64,000 nucleotides of DNA from Rhodosorus marinus (taxonomy: Eukaryota; Rhodophyta; Stylonematophyceae; Stylonematales; Stylonemataceae): NCBI GenBank assembly GCA_029953675.1, contig JAMWBK010000005.1, forward strand, positions 1,116,001 through 1,180,000, in the 5' to 3' direction. The notes beneath the pieces were generated by a model that saw only the letters and a list, made by a program, of their open reading frames with translations, had not been told where the DNA came from and did not search any database. A program made the position numbers and the translations under genes. This document shows, piece after piece, positions 23,418 through 34,013 of this stretch (its first letter is position 1; each line of letters begins with the position of its first letter).

Positions 23418-24651
23418 TTAATCAAGGGACTTCAGAACGGCTGTGAGTTGGTTTGGTTGCAGGTTGATCGAGATCTTGGTTCCCTCGTCCGTCCGTGTCG
23501 TCTGAATAAGATCGTGAGTCTGCATCTCGGTCAGAATGCTTCTCAGTCCTAGGATGCTAGTTGTCAAAAACCGCGATCTTCCGATGTCGAAAAGTCGTTG
23601 CTCAGTAACACCTGCGGATTCGGTCTTAACCGAGAAGAATGGCGGTGGGAGGCTGCGTCAAAGCTGTTTCATTGGAATCCATGTTTCACAGTTTTCAACA
23701 CTGTCTTACCTCCGCAAGAATTCGAAAAATACCATGCGCATTGGTACTTAGACTCCTGAGGAGCATCATCGCACCTCGAACCTTGCGCTCATCGCTTGTT
23801 GCAGTCTTGGAACCTTTGACAAACGCGTGGGACCCGTGATTCAGGGAAAACCGCCGTTCCGCTGCGTAGCTCTCAAATGTCGACGCTGTCTGTAAGCACC
23901 AGTCGAATAGATGCCATAAATGGTCATCCCACAACAGTGGTGCATTGACATGGTCGACCGACGCTATCAGCACCACATTCGAGCACTCAGATGCTACTTG
24001 TGCGAGGGCTCCTTGGTTTTCTCTCGTCCGTAGTCCAGCTCCATCGATGCTGTGGATCACTACGACGACCTTCTTATCAAGTTCGCGATCCAACGCTCTC
24101 ACCAAACTACCAATCGGGGATGACAGAACTGGCAGGCTCGGCCTCGACGCGCTGGGAGTCAGTGCGAGTAACTCTTTTATCAGGAGCCTTGCGCTTGCGT
24201 GAGGATTAAATCCGTTAGCAACCACGACCGCGGGGGCATCTGCGGGGCCGTCCAGTTGCCTTGCGAACTCGTTGAGAAGCTGATATTTTGAGCCCAGCCC
24301 TGTGACCAATATGCTTACGTTGCTTTTCAGGATCTCCTGCCATCTTGGAAAGAATACTTGAGTGTAATGGTCCTTCAACACTTCCATGCCCTTGGCTGGG
24401 GGTCCGAGCTCGTGCTCTTCTCTAACATCCAAGTCGTCTGCCTCCACGCGTTTGGAGCTCGCACAATACTTGGAATCCATACTTTCGAAGTAGGAGGTTC
24501 CGTCGGCAACATCGCCACTGATTGCTCCGTCATCCTCAAGAATATCATCCTCAAATATAGTTGGGTCATTTAGCTTCGACTTTCCGCTTCCAGCTCTCTT
24601 CTTTTTGGCAGGTTTCGAGGCCTTTCTCCGCACGGCGCGTTTCGTTCCCAT
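23418..24651 (-). CDS. ORC2: Origin recognition complex subunit 2 (ORC2), two exons
   Basis: Exons on minus are 23710-24651 and 23418-23624, encoding 382 residues. The N-terminal 100 residues are basic then acidic and disordered (KPAKKKRAGSGKSK ... DDILEDDG). The conserved AAA-like core follows: HYTQVFFPRWQEIL, ILVTGLGSKYQLLNEFA, VVVANGFNP, VVVIHSIDGAGLR, VVLIASVDHVNAPLLWDD and NAHGIFRILAE. The second exon supplies the C-terminal winged helix (SRFLTTSILGLRSILTEM, THDLIQTTR). ORC2 is a structural subunit of the six-part origin-binding ATPase and, as in other species, lacks intact Walker B chemistry. At 382 residues it is shorter than animal ORC2 (about 575), mainly in the N-terminal tail. The acceptor (TTAAG) preceding TESAG was chosen because it is the only one that keeps phase after the GTAAGA donor. 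Confidence 0.93.
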
Positions 24652-25787
24652 TGCGGATACACAGTCAAGGTCGCCTGGCAGATCTCAAGTCGACGTATCT
24701 CTAACGTCCTTAATACTGCTCTTACCCGCCCTTCATCTATATTATGTAGTGTATGTGATTCACATACGGAGTTCCTTAGATACCAGATTCCACGGACCGC
24801 TACGGAAATGAGTCCCTCGAACCCTCGCTCACAGCCTTCAAAACGATTTCTGTTCTGAGAGTAGACACTAAACCCTGGAGGGGCTAACCCGGAGGAGCAA
24901 GGTTTTTAATCATTCCAGAACTTGATGACCAATTTCAGCATGAATCCATCGTTCCTCTACACGGTCGCCCTCTCTACTCAAGACTCGAGTCCTTTTCCTG
25001 ATACCGTAGCGAACTGACGATGAAATTGGAAAACCAGACGGATAAAGACTGTCTACGAATTAAGAAACCGATATTATTATTTTCTTAATTAATAGATAGA
25101 GTGATTATCTACTGATCGTCCGTTTAGGAACGAAGGAGCTGGTGGAGCTGTCCGACTTGCGGCGTGGGATCTCATCAAATCAAGGTTTATAAGTCCTCAG
25201 CAGACTGTCGGAGATCCGTTCTCGAGTTTGGAAATGTCCTTGATCAGACTTATTAACCAAAGCCACACTGGCTCTCGAGAGCACGAGAGCCGTCGACATA
25301 TGAAGTCCCGCAAGGCCTTTATGGTTGAATTGCTGACATGCTTTACCTTAGGATAGACAGGGGTAGTTTCCTTCGGACAAATCAGCTACAAGTTGCTTTG
25401 AGTCCGCTTCTCAGACGCGATGGCCTTGAAAACCTTCTCAGTCTAGAGTGGGGAAGACCCTCTTTGAAACTGGGATACGAACATGGAGACGGAAAATAAG
25501 ACAGAACAAAAGGGTGAATGTTTTTCCTAATAGTACGGACTCTGTAAGAAAGCGTTCCTGACTGGAACGTGGATTTTGGTTGGTGAGCACGGGCTTCGAT
25601 CATTGAACAGGTCGCCTGAACCAATCAGCATATACCCACTGAAAATCCCCTTTTCCAGCATCCTCACAATGGCGCTCATTGCGCAATTGAAATTCGCTTA
25701 AATTTCACTTAAGCGTTACTTTTGAAAATTGTTACTAGTTTGAAAAGCTTTTGTTGAGCGTTGACGACCTGGGCTTTGGTTTCGGAG
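24652..25787. other. Unassigned region between divergent ORC2 and coiled-coil genes
   Basis: No gene recognised. It should contain the ORC2 promoter (minus) near 24660-24800 and that of the coiled-coil gene near 25650-25780. Confidence 0.4.
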
Positions 25788-26695
25788 ATGGCTGGGGTTG
25801 AGGACGGAGAGAACTCAAGAGCACGCAGAACAGAGTCTTTAGTGTGTACAGATTGCTCTGGCGTGAGAGCCTGTCTAAGGATGGAGGTCGACATGGAGAA
25901 CTGCGGTAGAAAGCTCATGGAGATGGAATCTTTGGCGTCGAGCAGGCCGCGTTCAGATTCATATTTGTCCGGGAATTACAGCAACAGTCAAAGAACCGAG
26001 CCATGGACAGATGGTAGGGTTTCCAATTCAAGCTCTGGATGCTTGCCACGGTCTGTAGAGCGCTGTGATGGCTTTGCCATCTGGGATGAAGCGCTGATAA
26101 ATCCCCGTGCTATGGTACTCATTCACTGACAGGACTGTGCTTATGTGATCCGCTTTCCAGCAGCTTGCTCGCCGAAAGGAAGATCACCTAGGGGAACGAA
26201 CATTCAAGTGCAATCAGAACTGAGACGGTTGCGCAGAGAAAATGAGAGACTGGTCGCCAAACTCGCCGCGTTGGAAGCGGAAAGTCGTGAACTCATTGAA
26301 AAGGCGGGGGCATCGGAAGGAGCCGCAATTGACGCCTCCATGGAAGTGCTATCGCTGAAATCCGAAACCAGTCGACTTGGCTTGGAATTGATAGACTATG
26401 AACACAAGGTGTCCGAGTTGCTGGCAATGAACTCACTCTACAAGACCCAGTTGCAAGCTCAGCTACAGCAGCCTGTATCCATCGCTTGCTGCGCTGAGCA
26501 TGAACCAAACCGCAAGCTGCACTTAATCAGAATTAACCATGCAGTCGTAAGTATTACTAGCATAGCTTTCCTCGTCTTCGCCTATCTTAAGTAAAAAAAG
26601 TAACAAAAGCCCGAACAATTCAAGGCCGCTCTTCATTCACCTTGCGCTGATTCACTCGACTCACTTCTTCACAGTTGACAAGGTCGCTAATATGA
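25788..26695 (+). CDS. Hypothetical coiled-coil protein, probably three exons
   Basis: Likely exons are 25788-26013, 26161-26546 and 26675-26695; both junctions keep frame and give 210 residues. The first exon is Ser/Arg-rich and disordered. The second has a long heptad-rich helix (QSELRRLRRENERLVAKL ... AALEAESRELIEKA ... SETSRLGLEL ... YEHKVSELLAMN), about 80 residues, which should form a parallel coiled coil. There is no basic region of bZIP type just before it, although SPKGRSPRGT is positively charged. The last exon would add only LTRSLI and a stop; an alternative is further exons downstream, for example into 26756-26959. I do not recognise a family. It could be a cytoskeletal or scaffold protein. 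The coding nature is supported by consistent splice phases and amino-acid composition, not by homology. Confidence 0.5.
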
Positions 26696-26755
26696 GGAAC
26701 TAATGACGATCTGCCCTAATTCCTCTGCATACTCAGCTGTACTCCAGGAACAACT

Positions 26756-26959
26756 ATGGATCTTGAGACGTTGATCACTGTGAGGACGCAGCAGCCCAAC
26801 CTCACCTTGCAGGAAAAAACTTCCGTCCAAGACGTGAGTTACGGCCCCACCAACGAGAAAGAAGTCTTGCATGAGGTTCAGTCCAGTTTCCTCAAGCTAG
26901 CACGTGACACGTTCGGGTGTCCAATTCGTTTCGTCAACATAAAAACAAGTGATCGATAG
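26756..26959 (+). CDS. Possible small protein or exon of the coiled-coil gene
   Basis: A 67-codon frame starts with a genuine ATG a few bases after an acceptor-like CTCCAG. Its composition looks protein-like (FLKLARDTFGCPIRFVNIK near the C-terminus), but no family is recognised. It may be a separate small gene, a further exon of the upstream gene, or chance. Confidence 0.2.
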   Translation: MDLETLITVRTQQPNLTLQEKTSVQDVSYGPTNEKEVLHEVQSSFLKLARDTFGCPIRFVNIKTSDR

Positions 26960-28586
26960 GAATCAATGGTTTCCTTGACCAGTCCAAGGCGCACAGCGTA
27001 TTCACCTGGCCATCTTAACGGTCTGTGGCCATCTTGCGTTCCCTAGCACTGCTGACCAGCTTCACCATACCACCACGCACAACAAGCTAAATAACGCAAC
27101 GGCGTCACTTCGTCCAACCCATCTACAACATACTACGCAACATAAAAAGAAAGGCACACACACAATTCCCGGACGGATGGGCCAGAGCCCTACGGACCAA
27201 AGGAGCTGTCCCACCTCCATGAAGCATGGTGGCATCATTTTACTTGCAGCCCGCGTCCCGACCATTCTCGTTCAAAGAACAAGCAGCAAACATCCACGGT
27301 TTGCGGAGCGCCCTCCACCAACCCGAACGGTAACAATGAAGAAAGAAAAGAGAGAAAGAAAAAAACCCTAACGAAAAAACGAACACCTCAAGTCCGCTGC
27401 TTTCAGCGACAGTAAGGGGACCACTATTGGACGAGGCGCAAAAACAGGATTTTTTTTTTTCACCGGCTTCGTCCAGGTCAGCACCAGCATTTCATCACCA
27501 CCGGCCCGCACTCCTCAAAAAGGCTCATCACCGTCCAACCTCCCCACAAACCCTCCAGCAACCTTTGATCAATCCAGAGTTTTCTACCCCGATCCCCAAT
27601 AGATGCAACCAACTTGTCAGTGAAAACTAATCGCGATTCCAAACCCCCTAAACCAATCAACAAAAAAATAACAAAACCACTAAAACTTATTTTATTAAAC
27701 ACGTTGGTGCTCTAAATTCCCATCTCATTCCCCCCCTCCGCCTTTCCCCGCTTCTCCTTCAACCGCATGGCAACCATACTTTTTCTCTTTCCTCCTCTTT
27801 CCAGAGATCCAGCTCCCGTCTAACGGAGCTGGGGGTGCGCGGGGGGAGGGCCGGGGAGGGTTTCTGCTAACGAAACAAACACTACGTCAGAGCTCAGCTC
27901 GGTTTCGTCAGTTTTACCATCATCCCCAACCCCAAGTCGCGCAAGAAGTGAAAGACTTTATTCGTTAACGCGCTATTGGCGCTCCACCGTTTACATCTTT
28001 CCAACATCTAAAAATAAAAGCCCCCCTGAAGCACCGTCCTTGTCCAGCCTTTCCATCAGAAGCTTGCACTCAGCCAACACATAACTCAAGCTTCTTTATT
28101 GGTTTATATGGTTTACTATTATCCAATTGATATTGGTAAGAACAACTTAAGAAATTTAATTGGTAAATTAGAGATACGCTCGTGCCTGCGTATTTATCAA
28201 TTTATGGAGAAGTTTTTTAACTTTGAGTGGTGATTGGATGTTTAATTATCGAATTAGATTCCTTGGTTGTCCGTTATATGGCATTTAGGAAACCCCTCGA
28301 ATGAGGTCAAAGGCTATTTAAGGAAGGAGCTGTTTGGGTTGAGAGGAGGGGAAGGGAGACGCAGAGGGGATGATTTGGGGGTTATGGTGAGGAGAGAAGT
28401 GAGGGAAGGAGGGAGTCTAGGTTTTTTTTTTTTATGGTTTCTGAGGAGGGTGTTGGTAGTAGTCTCGTTTGGAGGGTTTCTGAGGATTGTGTGAGAAGTT
28501 TTTGTGTTTGGGTTTTTTTTCTGTTGTGGGCGGGGTGATTTTTCTTTTTGTATTATTTTTTTTGGTCTCTTTAGTGAAAGGGCGAT
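26960..28586. other. Unassigned low-complexity region
   Basis: No gene recognised. The stretch holds pyrimidine-rich sequence (27440-27800), a G-rich block near 27828-27860 and purine-rich sequence from 28310 to 28450 that creates long mirror frames on the other strand. The HIG1 gene promoter presumably lies in the last 200 bases, which are strongly T-rich. Confidence 0.4.
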
Positions 28587-29157
28587 ATGAGTAGTGCTTT
28601 GGCTGTGCTGAGAGGGAGGGCATCCGAGGCCCTGCATCGGAGGTTGAATGGCCGTGAGCTTCCGTTGATGTACCCTTTTTTGGGTTTGATGATGGCTGGA
28701 GGGTTTACTACGTACATCCGGGGCCAGTGGGCTGCAAACGAAAGACAGAGACAGATGGAAATTGAAATGGCAGAGAAAAGACAGAGGATGGGGTTCACGG
28801 AAGATGAGAAAGACCCCGCGTACTCCGGGGAGTATGCTTTTGTCGACAAACCCTCGGCAGATAGCTTCAACAAAAAAGTAGGATTGGCGTCTCTTGCAGG
28901 CGCTGCTGTTGGAGTGCAGCTTTATAGACAATGGTATGTATAATTGGTGTCTACAGATTATGTTTTGGTCTTTCATTCATTCTTTCTAACATTTTCAATG
29001 GCGTGTGTCATGCAGGGACCGAAAGTCCGTGGCCATGGCTCTCCTGCACACTCGTGTACTGGCGCAGGGAACGATCGTGTTGGGTGTAATTGCCTACTTC
29101 GGCCTTCGAGATTACCGGCGCAAAGTGCAGGAGAAGTTGGAAGCTGCTGCCGAATGA
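28587..29157 (+). CDS. HIG1-domain mitochondrial protein (HIGD/Rcf1-like), two exons
   Basis: Exons 28587-28933 and 29016-29157 encode 162 residues. The HIG1 domain covers about the last 70: a first hydrophobic segment (VGLASLAGAAVGVQLYRQW), the signature DRKSVAMALLHTRVLAQGTIV, and a second segment (LGVIAYFGLRDYRRK). In this family the hairpin sits in the inner mitochondrial membrane and supports assembly of cytochrome oxidase supercomplexes. An additional N-terminal hydrophobic segment (LMYPFLGLMMAGGFTTYI, about residues 27-44) and a charged linker precede it; similar N-terminal extensions occur in HIGD2-type proteins. The intron splits the Trp codon just before DRKS. ATG 28587 is the only sensible start. 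Family assignment is good; mitochondrial location is inferred from the family. Confidence 0.85.
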
Positions 29158-29638
29158 CTCTTTGGGTACAGCGACATTATTTATTTTCAACCTCAGATCA
29201 TAGAAGGTTGAGAAGAGCTGTACAGGGAAAGGCCTTGCCCTTGCGAGCACCCACGTACTCTTCGGTTGAACACGATGCGCCTGTACTGTGACGGTTCTCT
29301 ACCATATAATTTGCACCACTCAACTTCCTTAGCAGCAAACGTTTTGTACGCTTAAAACCAATAACTTGTAGCATACTTCCCAACCCAGCACCAGCGAATC
29401 GAGTTCGCAAGAGAGACGTTTTTAGTACATGCCATTCGTTCCCTTATAAACCTGCCTCAAAGCTCGGGGTCTCGGGCTTTGAATGTATGGATGAAGCCTT
29501 CCACTACTGTCCCATTCTCAAGGCGAAAAGCAAGATATAAGGCGTTGCCGAAGTAGTCCATTCCGGACGCCTCCTGAAGGTCAATACACCACGTCTGCGT
29601 TCCGTTACGGCCGGTTTGTTGAGCCCGGAGCTGGGCGG

Positions 29639-29780
29639 TCTGTCCGGAATTTCGTAGAGCGGCATCCAGCGAAGGAACAGATTACAGCGTACGAGTCGAA
29701 GTCGACGTCCCCATGACGTCGAGGGCCTACAATCCGCCACTAGTGGAAGTTGGATGCCGCTCTAAGATATTCCGGACAGA
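29639..29780. repeat. Imperfect inverted repeat with 32-base arms
   Basis: Arms 29639-29670 and 29749-29780 are reverse complements with three mismatches (shared core GGATGCCGCTCTA and TTCCGGACAGA), separated by 78 bases. No transposase or target duplication is visible. Confidence 0.85.
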
Positions 29781-29958
29781 TCCCCGTTCTCGGGACTCAA
29801 GAACGAGCCGGTACAAACCCAGAAGCAGCGGAACAAAGCCGTCAACCACACCCGTTCAGCATGTACGACCGTCTCTGGCGAACGTCTCTGGTGCCGGTTC
29901 CATTCCTAACAACCGAATATAAATTTCGTTTTGACCACCCCGCCATCAGTCGGCCTTC

Positions 29959-30165
29959 ATGTCTTCCCGCAGGAACAGAAGTAGAGGACTAAACTCCACA
30001 AAGTCCAATAGAGGATTCACCAAGAAGGGCTCAATCAGCGGCATCAGCAGCTATCGACGTTCTCTTCATGTTAGCGGAGAGAAAGACCTCTATCGTCGTC
30101 TCGACTCTATCGTGCTTGGGAGTCTTTCCGCTCAAGAAGCCCGCAAAAAGAGTGGGACCAAATGA
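29959..30165 (+). CDS. Possible small basic protein
   Basis: A 68-codon frame with a genuine ATG and a strongly basic, Ser-rich composition (STKSNRGFTKKGSISG; ends EARKKSGTK). An acceptor-like TCTTCCCGCAG overlaps its start, so it may instead be a 3' exon. No family is recognised. Ribosomal-type basicity is the only hint of function. Confidence 0.25.
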   Translation: MSSRRNRSRGLNSTKSNRGFTKKGSISGISSYRRSLHVSGEKDLYRRLDSIVLGSLSAQEARKKSGTK

Positions 30166-30410
30166 ACGGAGAAGCATTCGGTTAAGCGTTGCTTGGCTAA
30201 ATCGATGAAGACTGTTTTCTTAGTGTGAACTGGATGAACTCAAAACGTGACACTGGTGAGAGAACCTCCTTATAGTCCAGTTCCGTATACTTTTTGGGTG
30301 TTTTGTCCTTACTACTATGTCACGGTCCTGGAGGTCTTTTCTCTGAGTTTGCTTGTTTTGGAAAGCGCTGTTTGTTTTGTCACGGATGTTGCGCTCTTTG
30401 GCGGACGGAA

Positions 30411-31661
30411 ATGAGGGTGCTAGTAGTGACTCTAGCTGGAAAGCCGGGTCTGTGCATTCCTGAGCTTCAGCAAGATGAGTTACTCTTCCAGTCTGGAATC
30501 GTAGCTGGTTTTTGGGCCAAGTTCTGGGTCGATCGCCACCGCGAGACGTCCCATAAGGAAGCCACTGTGAGGCTGGCTGGAGGACACGGAATCTGTATTC
30601 GAGAAAGCGGTGGACTGTTATACGCCTGTGTTGGGAAAGGATGTGAAGAGCTTCTTAGCGCCTTGTGCAATGCGCTGCAGGCGCTCGTATTGGCCTCAGT
30701 TTCCCAAAAACTGTCAAGCGTACTGTCCTCGAATCCCGGAACGGACGTTTCCCGCTATGTAAGGCTCGACTGGGTACGTTACAATTTGGAGAGTCGCCAA
30801 CTCGTATCCACTGGTCTAGGGTACGTCCCAGTTGATCCTTATCTGTTCGTGGATCCTAGCTCGTTGAAGGATTCGCTGCTCAAGGACGGACCGCATGTTA
30901 TTTCTCACGCTGTAATCCTGGGCCCTTCTGGTACATTCATTGCCAGCGTGTATCCGGAAGGGCATCCCCTCTCCAAGGTAAGTCCCTGGACGTCCTCTTC
31001 TTCGGGCTTTTGGCCAAGTCCTCGCCTTGCCTTTACTTAAGAGATCTTCTTTCCTTCATCCCGGGCGCTTCAGGACGACTACTTAGTACTTTCCTCCCTC
31101 GCGGCTACATCAAGTTCTCTTGAGCGAATATACTTGCCGAGTTATGGGGGTTCCGGATGTTTCTATTCCATGGTATTCCCGCTTGAAAACGTCAACTTGA
31201 TCATCATGAGTCCGAGGAAATCCTACGCGGATACGTTCCATGGCAGGGTTTTGGCGTTGAAGAGGAGGATAAGCCTCGCGCATATTCCGCTGAAACCAGC
31301 GTGCATAGAGGAATGTGGATACCTGATACTTGTCGATCATGAGAGCAAGTGCGTGGCGGAGTTCAAGAGTGAAGACCGTGACAATGTAGATACAAAGTTG
31401 GCGTGCCTGAACAGCGGTGCGGACGCCCTGTCTGTGCGCCTGGGGAACTCGGTTTTCGTCGCAAAGCAAAAGCTTGATAACTTGAACTGTGAGTTCCTGG
31501 CGAGCTTCTGCAACTGCGAGTCCGAGGAGAGAGCACAGCGGACGATCGACGAAGTCCTCCTTCCCTGGGCGGAGGCAGCTATCTGTTCGCTTAGGAGGCA
31601 TACTCGCAGCAGGGAGCTTCCTGGACCGGGACTTTTACGATATATACAGAGTCTAGGATAG
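30411..31661 (+). CDS. MON1-like tri-longin vesicle-fusion protein, two exons
   Basis: Exons 30411-30977 and 31074-31661 encode 384 residues. The first longin-like domain opens with MRVLVVTLAGKPGLCIPEL, matching the (F/V)xLSxAGKPIY start of MON1. It continues through RLAGGHGICIRESGGLLYAC (compare GHKIVFLxxGPL) and a helical region. The second domain begins VISHAVILGPSGTFIASV, with the LH/HP-like turn and YLVLSSLAATSSS, then IYLPSYGGSGCFYSMVF and NLIIMSPRK ... LALKRRI. MON1 pairs with CCZ1 as the exchange factor for Rab7 on late endosomes. The protein lacks the long acidic N-terminal tail of animal and yeast MON1, unless an upstream exon exists. The match is by pattern and order, not by diagnostic residues; CCZ1 or another longin-family member is possible. 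Its stop codon lies inside the SEN34 coding region. Confidence 0.6.
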
Positions 31662-32345
31662 CTCCCCCCCAAGCCAGTCCATTGCCACGTACCGGAGCTC
31701 ACTATTGTCGGCAACGATTGCAAAGATCGCTCGTTTTCTGATGATCCTGGCAGATCGCCCTGCCAAGACTATGTCGGATCCGCGTACGGCGTGGTCTATT
31801 ATATGTACAACAGCGGACGCATGTTCCACCATGGCATCGCCCGCGTAAATTACGAAGTCACCGCCGTATTTTGTGCCGGAGCTTACCCCGAATCTAATTT
31901 TGAAAGAACAAAAGGAACGAGAATCCTTTTCAGATCTATTAGCAACGTAAAAAAAAAACGAGCTTCCTCTAGGAGCTAAAGCGGAGCCAAGAAACCTGAT
32001 GGAATCCCTGACAAAAGGCTCGGATCGGAAGGCTGCTTACCCACGACTTTGAAGGTCTTTGAACACTCGAACACGTCTCTCTGTCTCCGGTGTGAGGGCG
32101 GACGAGGAGTTGACATCAATGAGGCCCTGGGATCTTGCAAAATCGAGTTCTTCGAGGGAGAGCTGCAGCGGTAAAACCCGAAGTTTGGACTGTGAACACG
32201 CGGATCTCCAGGTCCCCGTCAAAGTACCGAAAAGTCTCCACTTCTTCCGCAACTCGAGAGCAGTTCTAATATCCCAAATCCAAACCGTCGATCGTACCAC
32301 AGATCTCCCAGGGCTTGGGCTTTCCAAGGAGGTAAAGTCTCGAGT
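31653..32345 (-). CDS. SEN34: tRNA-splicing endonuclease catalytic subunit SEN34, 5' end unresolved
   Basis: Two exons are clear on minus: one ending at 32041 (open upstream to about 32345) and a terminal exon at 31653-31893, joined across a 147-bp intron. The N-terminal domain contains TVWIWDIRTALELRKKWRL and LPLQLSLEELDFARSQG. The junction creates FKDLQSRG-FGVSSG, and the catalytic fold follows: GTKYGGDFVIYAGD with the active-site Tyr, VEHA with the His, and RIIRKRA with the Lys. This triad cuts the 3' splice site of intron-containing tRNAs in the nucleus. No ATG precedes the N-terminal domain in the open frame, so a first exon upstream, or a frame error, must supply the start. The coding end overlaps the last 9 bases of the MON1-like gene. 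Confidence 0.85.
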
Positions 32346-32719
32346 CACTTCAAGACTCGGGACAGAATCCCCTCCAGAATCTCCCCGACCCCCCCCAAGT
32401 AGTCCGTATCCCACGCCTTGCTCTCGTCGTTCATCAGCAGATGCCTCTCCTTCCTCCCCGCGTACTTCACCTCCAGAAACCTTCCCCTCCAGTCTGGGTC
32501 CCAAGTCGTCCTGATCAAAACCTCCTCACCAGTACCACTGCCTCTACCACCACCCGCTCCTTCTCCAACCTGCTCCCTCGGTACCTTCCACGCAACCTCA
32601 CCTTCTTCTTCCTCAATTTCAAACCCTTTCCAAGAAGGATACTTCTCCAGAATCTTCAAGTGGATCACCTCTGACAGCCCACAAAGCCTCCTCTTTGCGC
32701 TCAGATACCTACACAGCAT
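32345..32719 (-). CDS. Hypothetical 124-residue protein next to SEN34
   Basis: A frame with a genuine ATG (32719) runs to a TGA at 32345, a few bases before the SEN34 N-terminal domain begins in another frame. The sequence is protein-like (VIHLKILEKYPSWKGFEIE, RTTWDPDWRGRFLEVKYAG, SKAWDTDYLGGVGEIL) with a Gly/Glu-rich middle. I recognise no family. It may be an independent small gene or the missing 5' part of SEN34 separated by a frame change; no splice pair that joins them in phase is of normal length. Confidence 0.35.
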   Translation of the reverse strand: MLCRYLSAKRRLCGLSEVIHLKILEKYPSWKGFEIEEEEGEVAWKVPREQVGEGAGGGRGSGTGEEVLIRTTWDPDWRGRFLEVKYAGRKERHLLMNDESKAWDTDYLGGVGEILEGILSRVLK

Positions 32720-32859
32720 CTTTTCTTAAGCGACCACCAGCATCAGAAAACTCGAGCAAACTCTCCCGCACGTGCTGCTCAAGACGGCCTTATACGATGC
32801 TTCCAGCACCAGGATCTACTGGTTCAAGTCATTCCCTTGATCTGTATGATCCCCGTCGG

Positions 32860-33700
32860 AAAATACTGTGTGCGGAGTTTAGGTTCCGAGGAGGTAAGCC
32901 GCATCCTAGCTCGAACATCTTGCCAGAACGGATCTCACCAGCGTCTTCATCTACAGCTTCACCGACTGGCTTGATCCCGACGATGGCTATTGGAAAACGT
33001 TGTGAGGAGCTTAGCAAGCCACGTCCCACCTCAAACATCATGAAGCAACGGATCTCACCGGCATCTTCATCTACTACTTCACCCAGCACTTGCTTTCTAC
33101 AGATCGCTTATTGGAAAATGTTGGTGAGTTCGGTTCCGAGGAAGTAAGCCGCATTCTAGCTCAGCTTGCCAGAACGGATCCCACCGGCATCTTAATCTAC
33201 AGCTTCACGGATTGGCTTGATCCCGACGATAGCTATTGGAAAACGTTGTGACGAGTTTAGAAATCCACGTCCCAGCTCAAACATCATGTCGCAACGGATC
33301 TCACCGGCATCTTGATTTACTACTTCGCCCAGTACTTGCTCTCTACAGATCGCTTACTGGAAAATGTTGTGAGTTCTGGTTCCGAGGAGGTAAGCCGCAT
33401 CCTAGCTCGGACATCTTGCCAGGACGGATCTCACCAGCATCTTCATCTACATCTTCACCGATTGGCCGGGCCGATAGCTATTGGAAAACGTTGTGACGAG
33501 TCTAGAAAGCCACGTCCCAGCTCAAACATCATGACGCAACGGGTCTCACCGGCATCTTGATCTACTACTTCTCCCAGCACTTGCTCTCTACAGATCGCTA
33601 TTGGAAAATGTTGTGAGTTTTGGTTCCGGGGAGGTAAGCCGCATCCTAGCTTGGACATCTTGCCAGAACGGATGTCACCGCCATCCTGAACTAATGCTTC
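32860..33700 (+). repeat. Higher-order tandem array, about 246-bp period made of two diverged 122-bp halves
   Basis: Copies of half-unit A start near 32910, 33160, 33406 and 33650; copies of half-unit B start near 33030, 33276 and 33521. Periods are 244-250 bp. A and B are about 70 percent alike. Each half-unit carries a stretch of about 92 bases that translates similarly in A (ARTDLTSVFIYSFTDWLDP) and B (ATDLTGIFIYYFTQHLLST). Spacers of 28-37 bases begin GTGAG or GTGAC and mostly end in TAG or CAG. Later copies have frameshifts and a stop. This is a tandem duplication with decaying coding potential. Confidence 0.85.
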
Positions 33701-34013
33701 ACTGATTCAGTTCATCTCGATCGGCACTGGAGATGGTGTGAGTGTGAGGAGTTCGGTGTTCCGAGGAGGTAAGCCGCTAAATACCCAGCTCAAAAGATCT
33801 TTCTATAAGCGGATCTCACCTTTCAGTCCTCAAGAGTTCTCCGAAATGTGGGTCCCAGCGTACGTGTTGCGGGCTTCGGCTAAGTAGTATCGCCACATTG
33901 GACAGATCGGTTTCATAAGAGGCTAAGGCACGGTAGGAAGGGCTACAGAGAGTGTGCGCCTCCCAGAACTAAGGTAACACTACAACACGCCAGGTGTCAG
34001 ACTCAACTACATC
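33701..34013. other. Unassigned spacer between arrays, containing a dispersed-repeat copy
   Basis: It contains another GAGGTAAGCCGC remnant of the preceding array near 33764 and one copy of a dispersed repeat at 33911-33993. No gene recognised. Confidence 0.4.
33911..33993 (+). repeat. Dispersed repeat, copy 1
   Basis: The sequence from CATAAGAGGCTAAGGCA to ACACGCCAG aligns with 42049-42140 (shared AGAGGCTAA, TAGGAAGGGC, AGAGAG.G.GCGCC and AACTA.GG blocks). The copies are diverged, with small indels. No open frame is shared. Confidence 0.75.

Larger units (their letters stand above)
29158..30410. other. Mostly unassigned region with an inverted repeat and a small basic ORF
   Basis: Nothing recognisable except the inverted repeat at 29639-29780 and the short frame at 29959-30165, listed separately. 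Confidence 0.4.
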
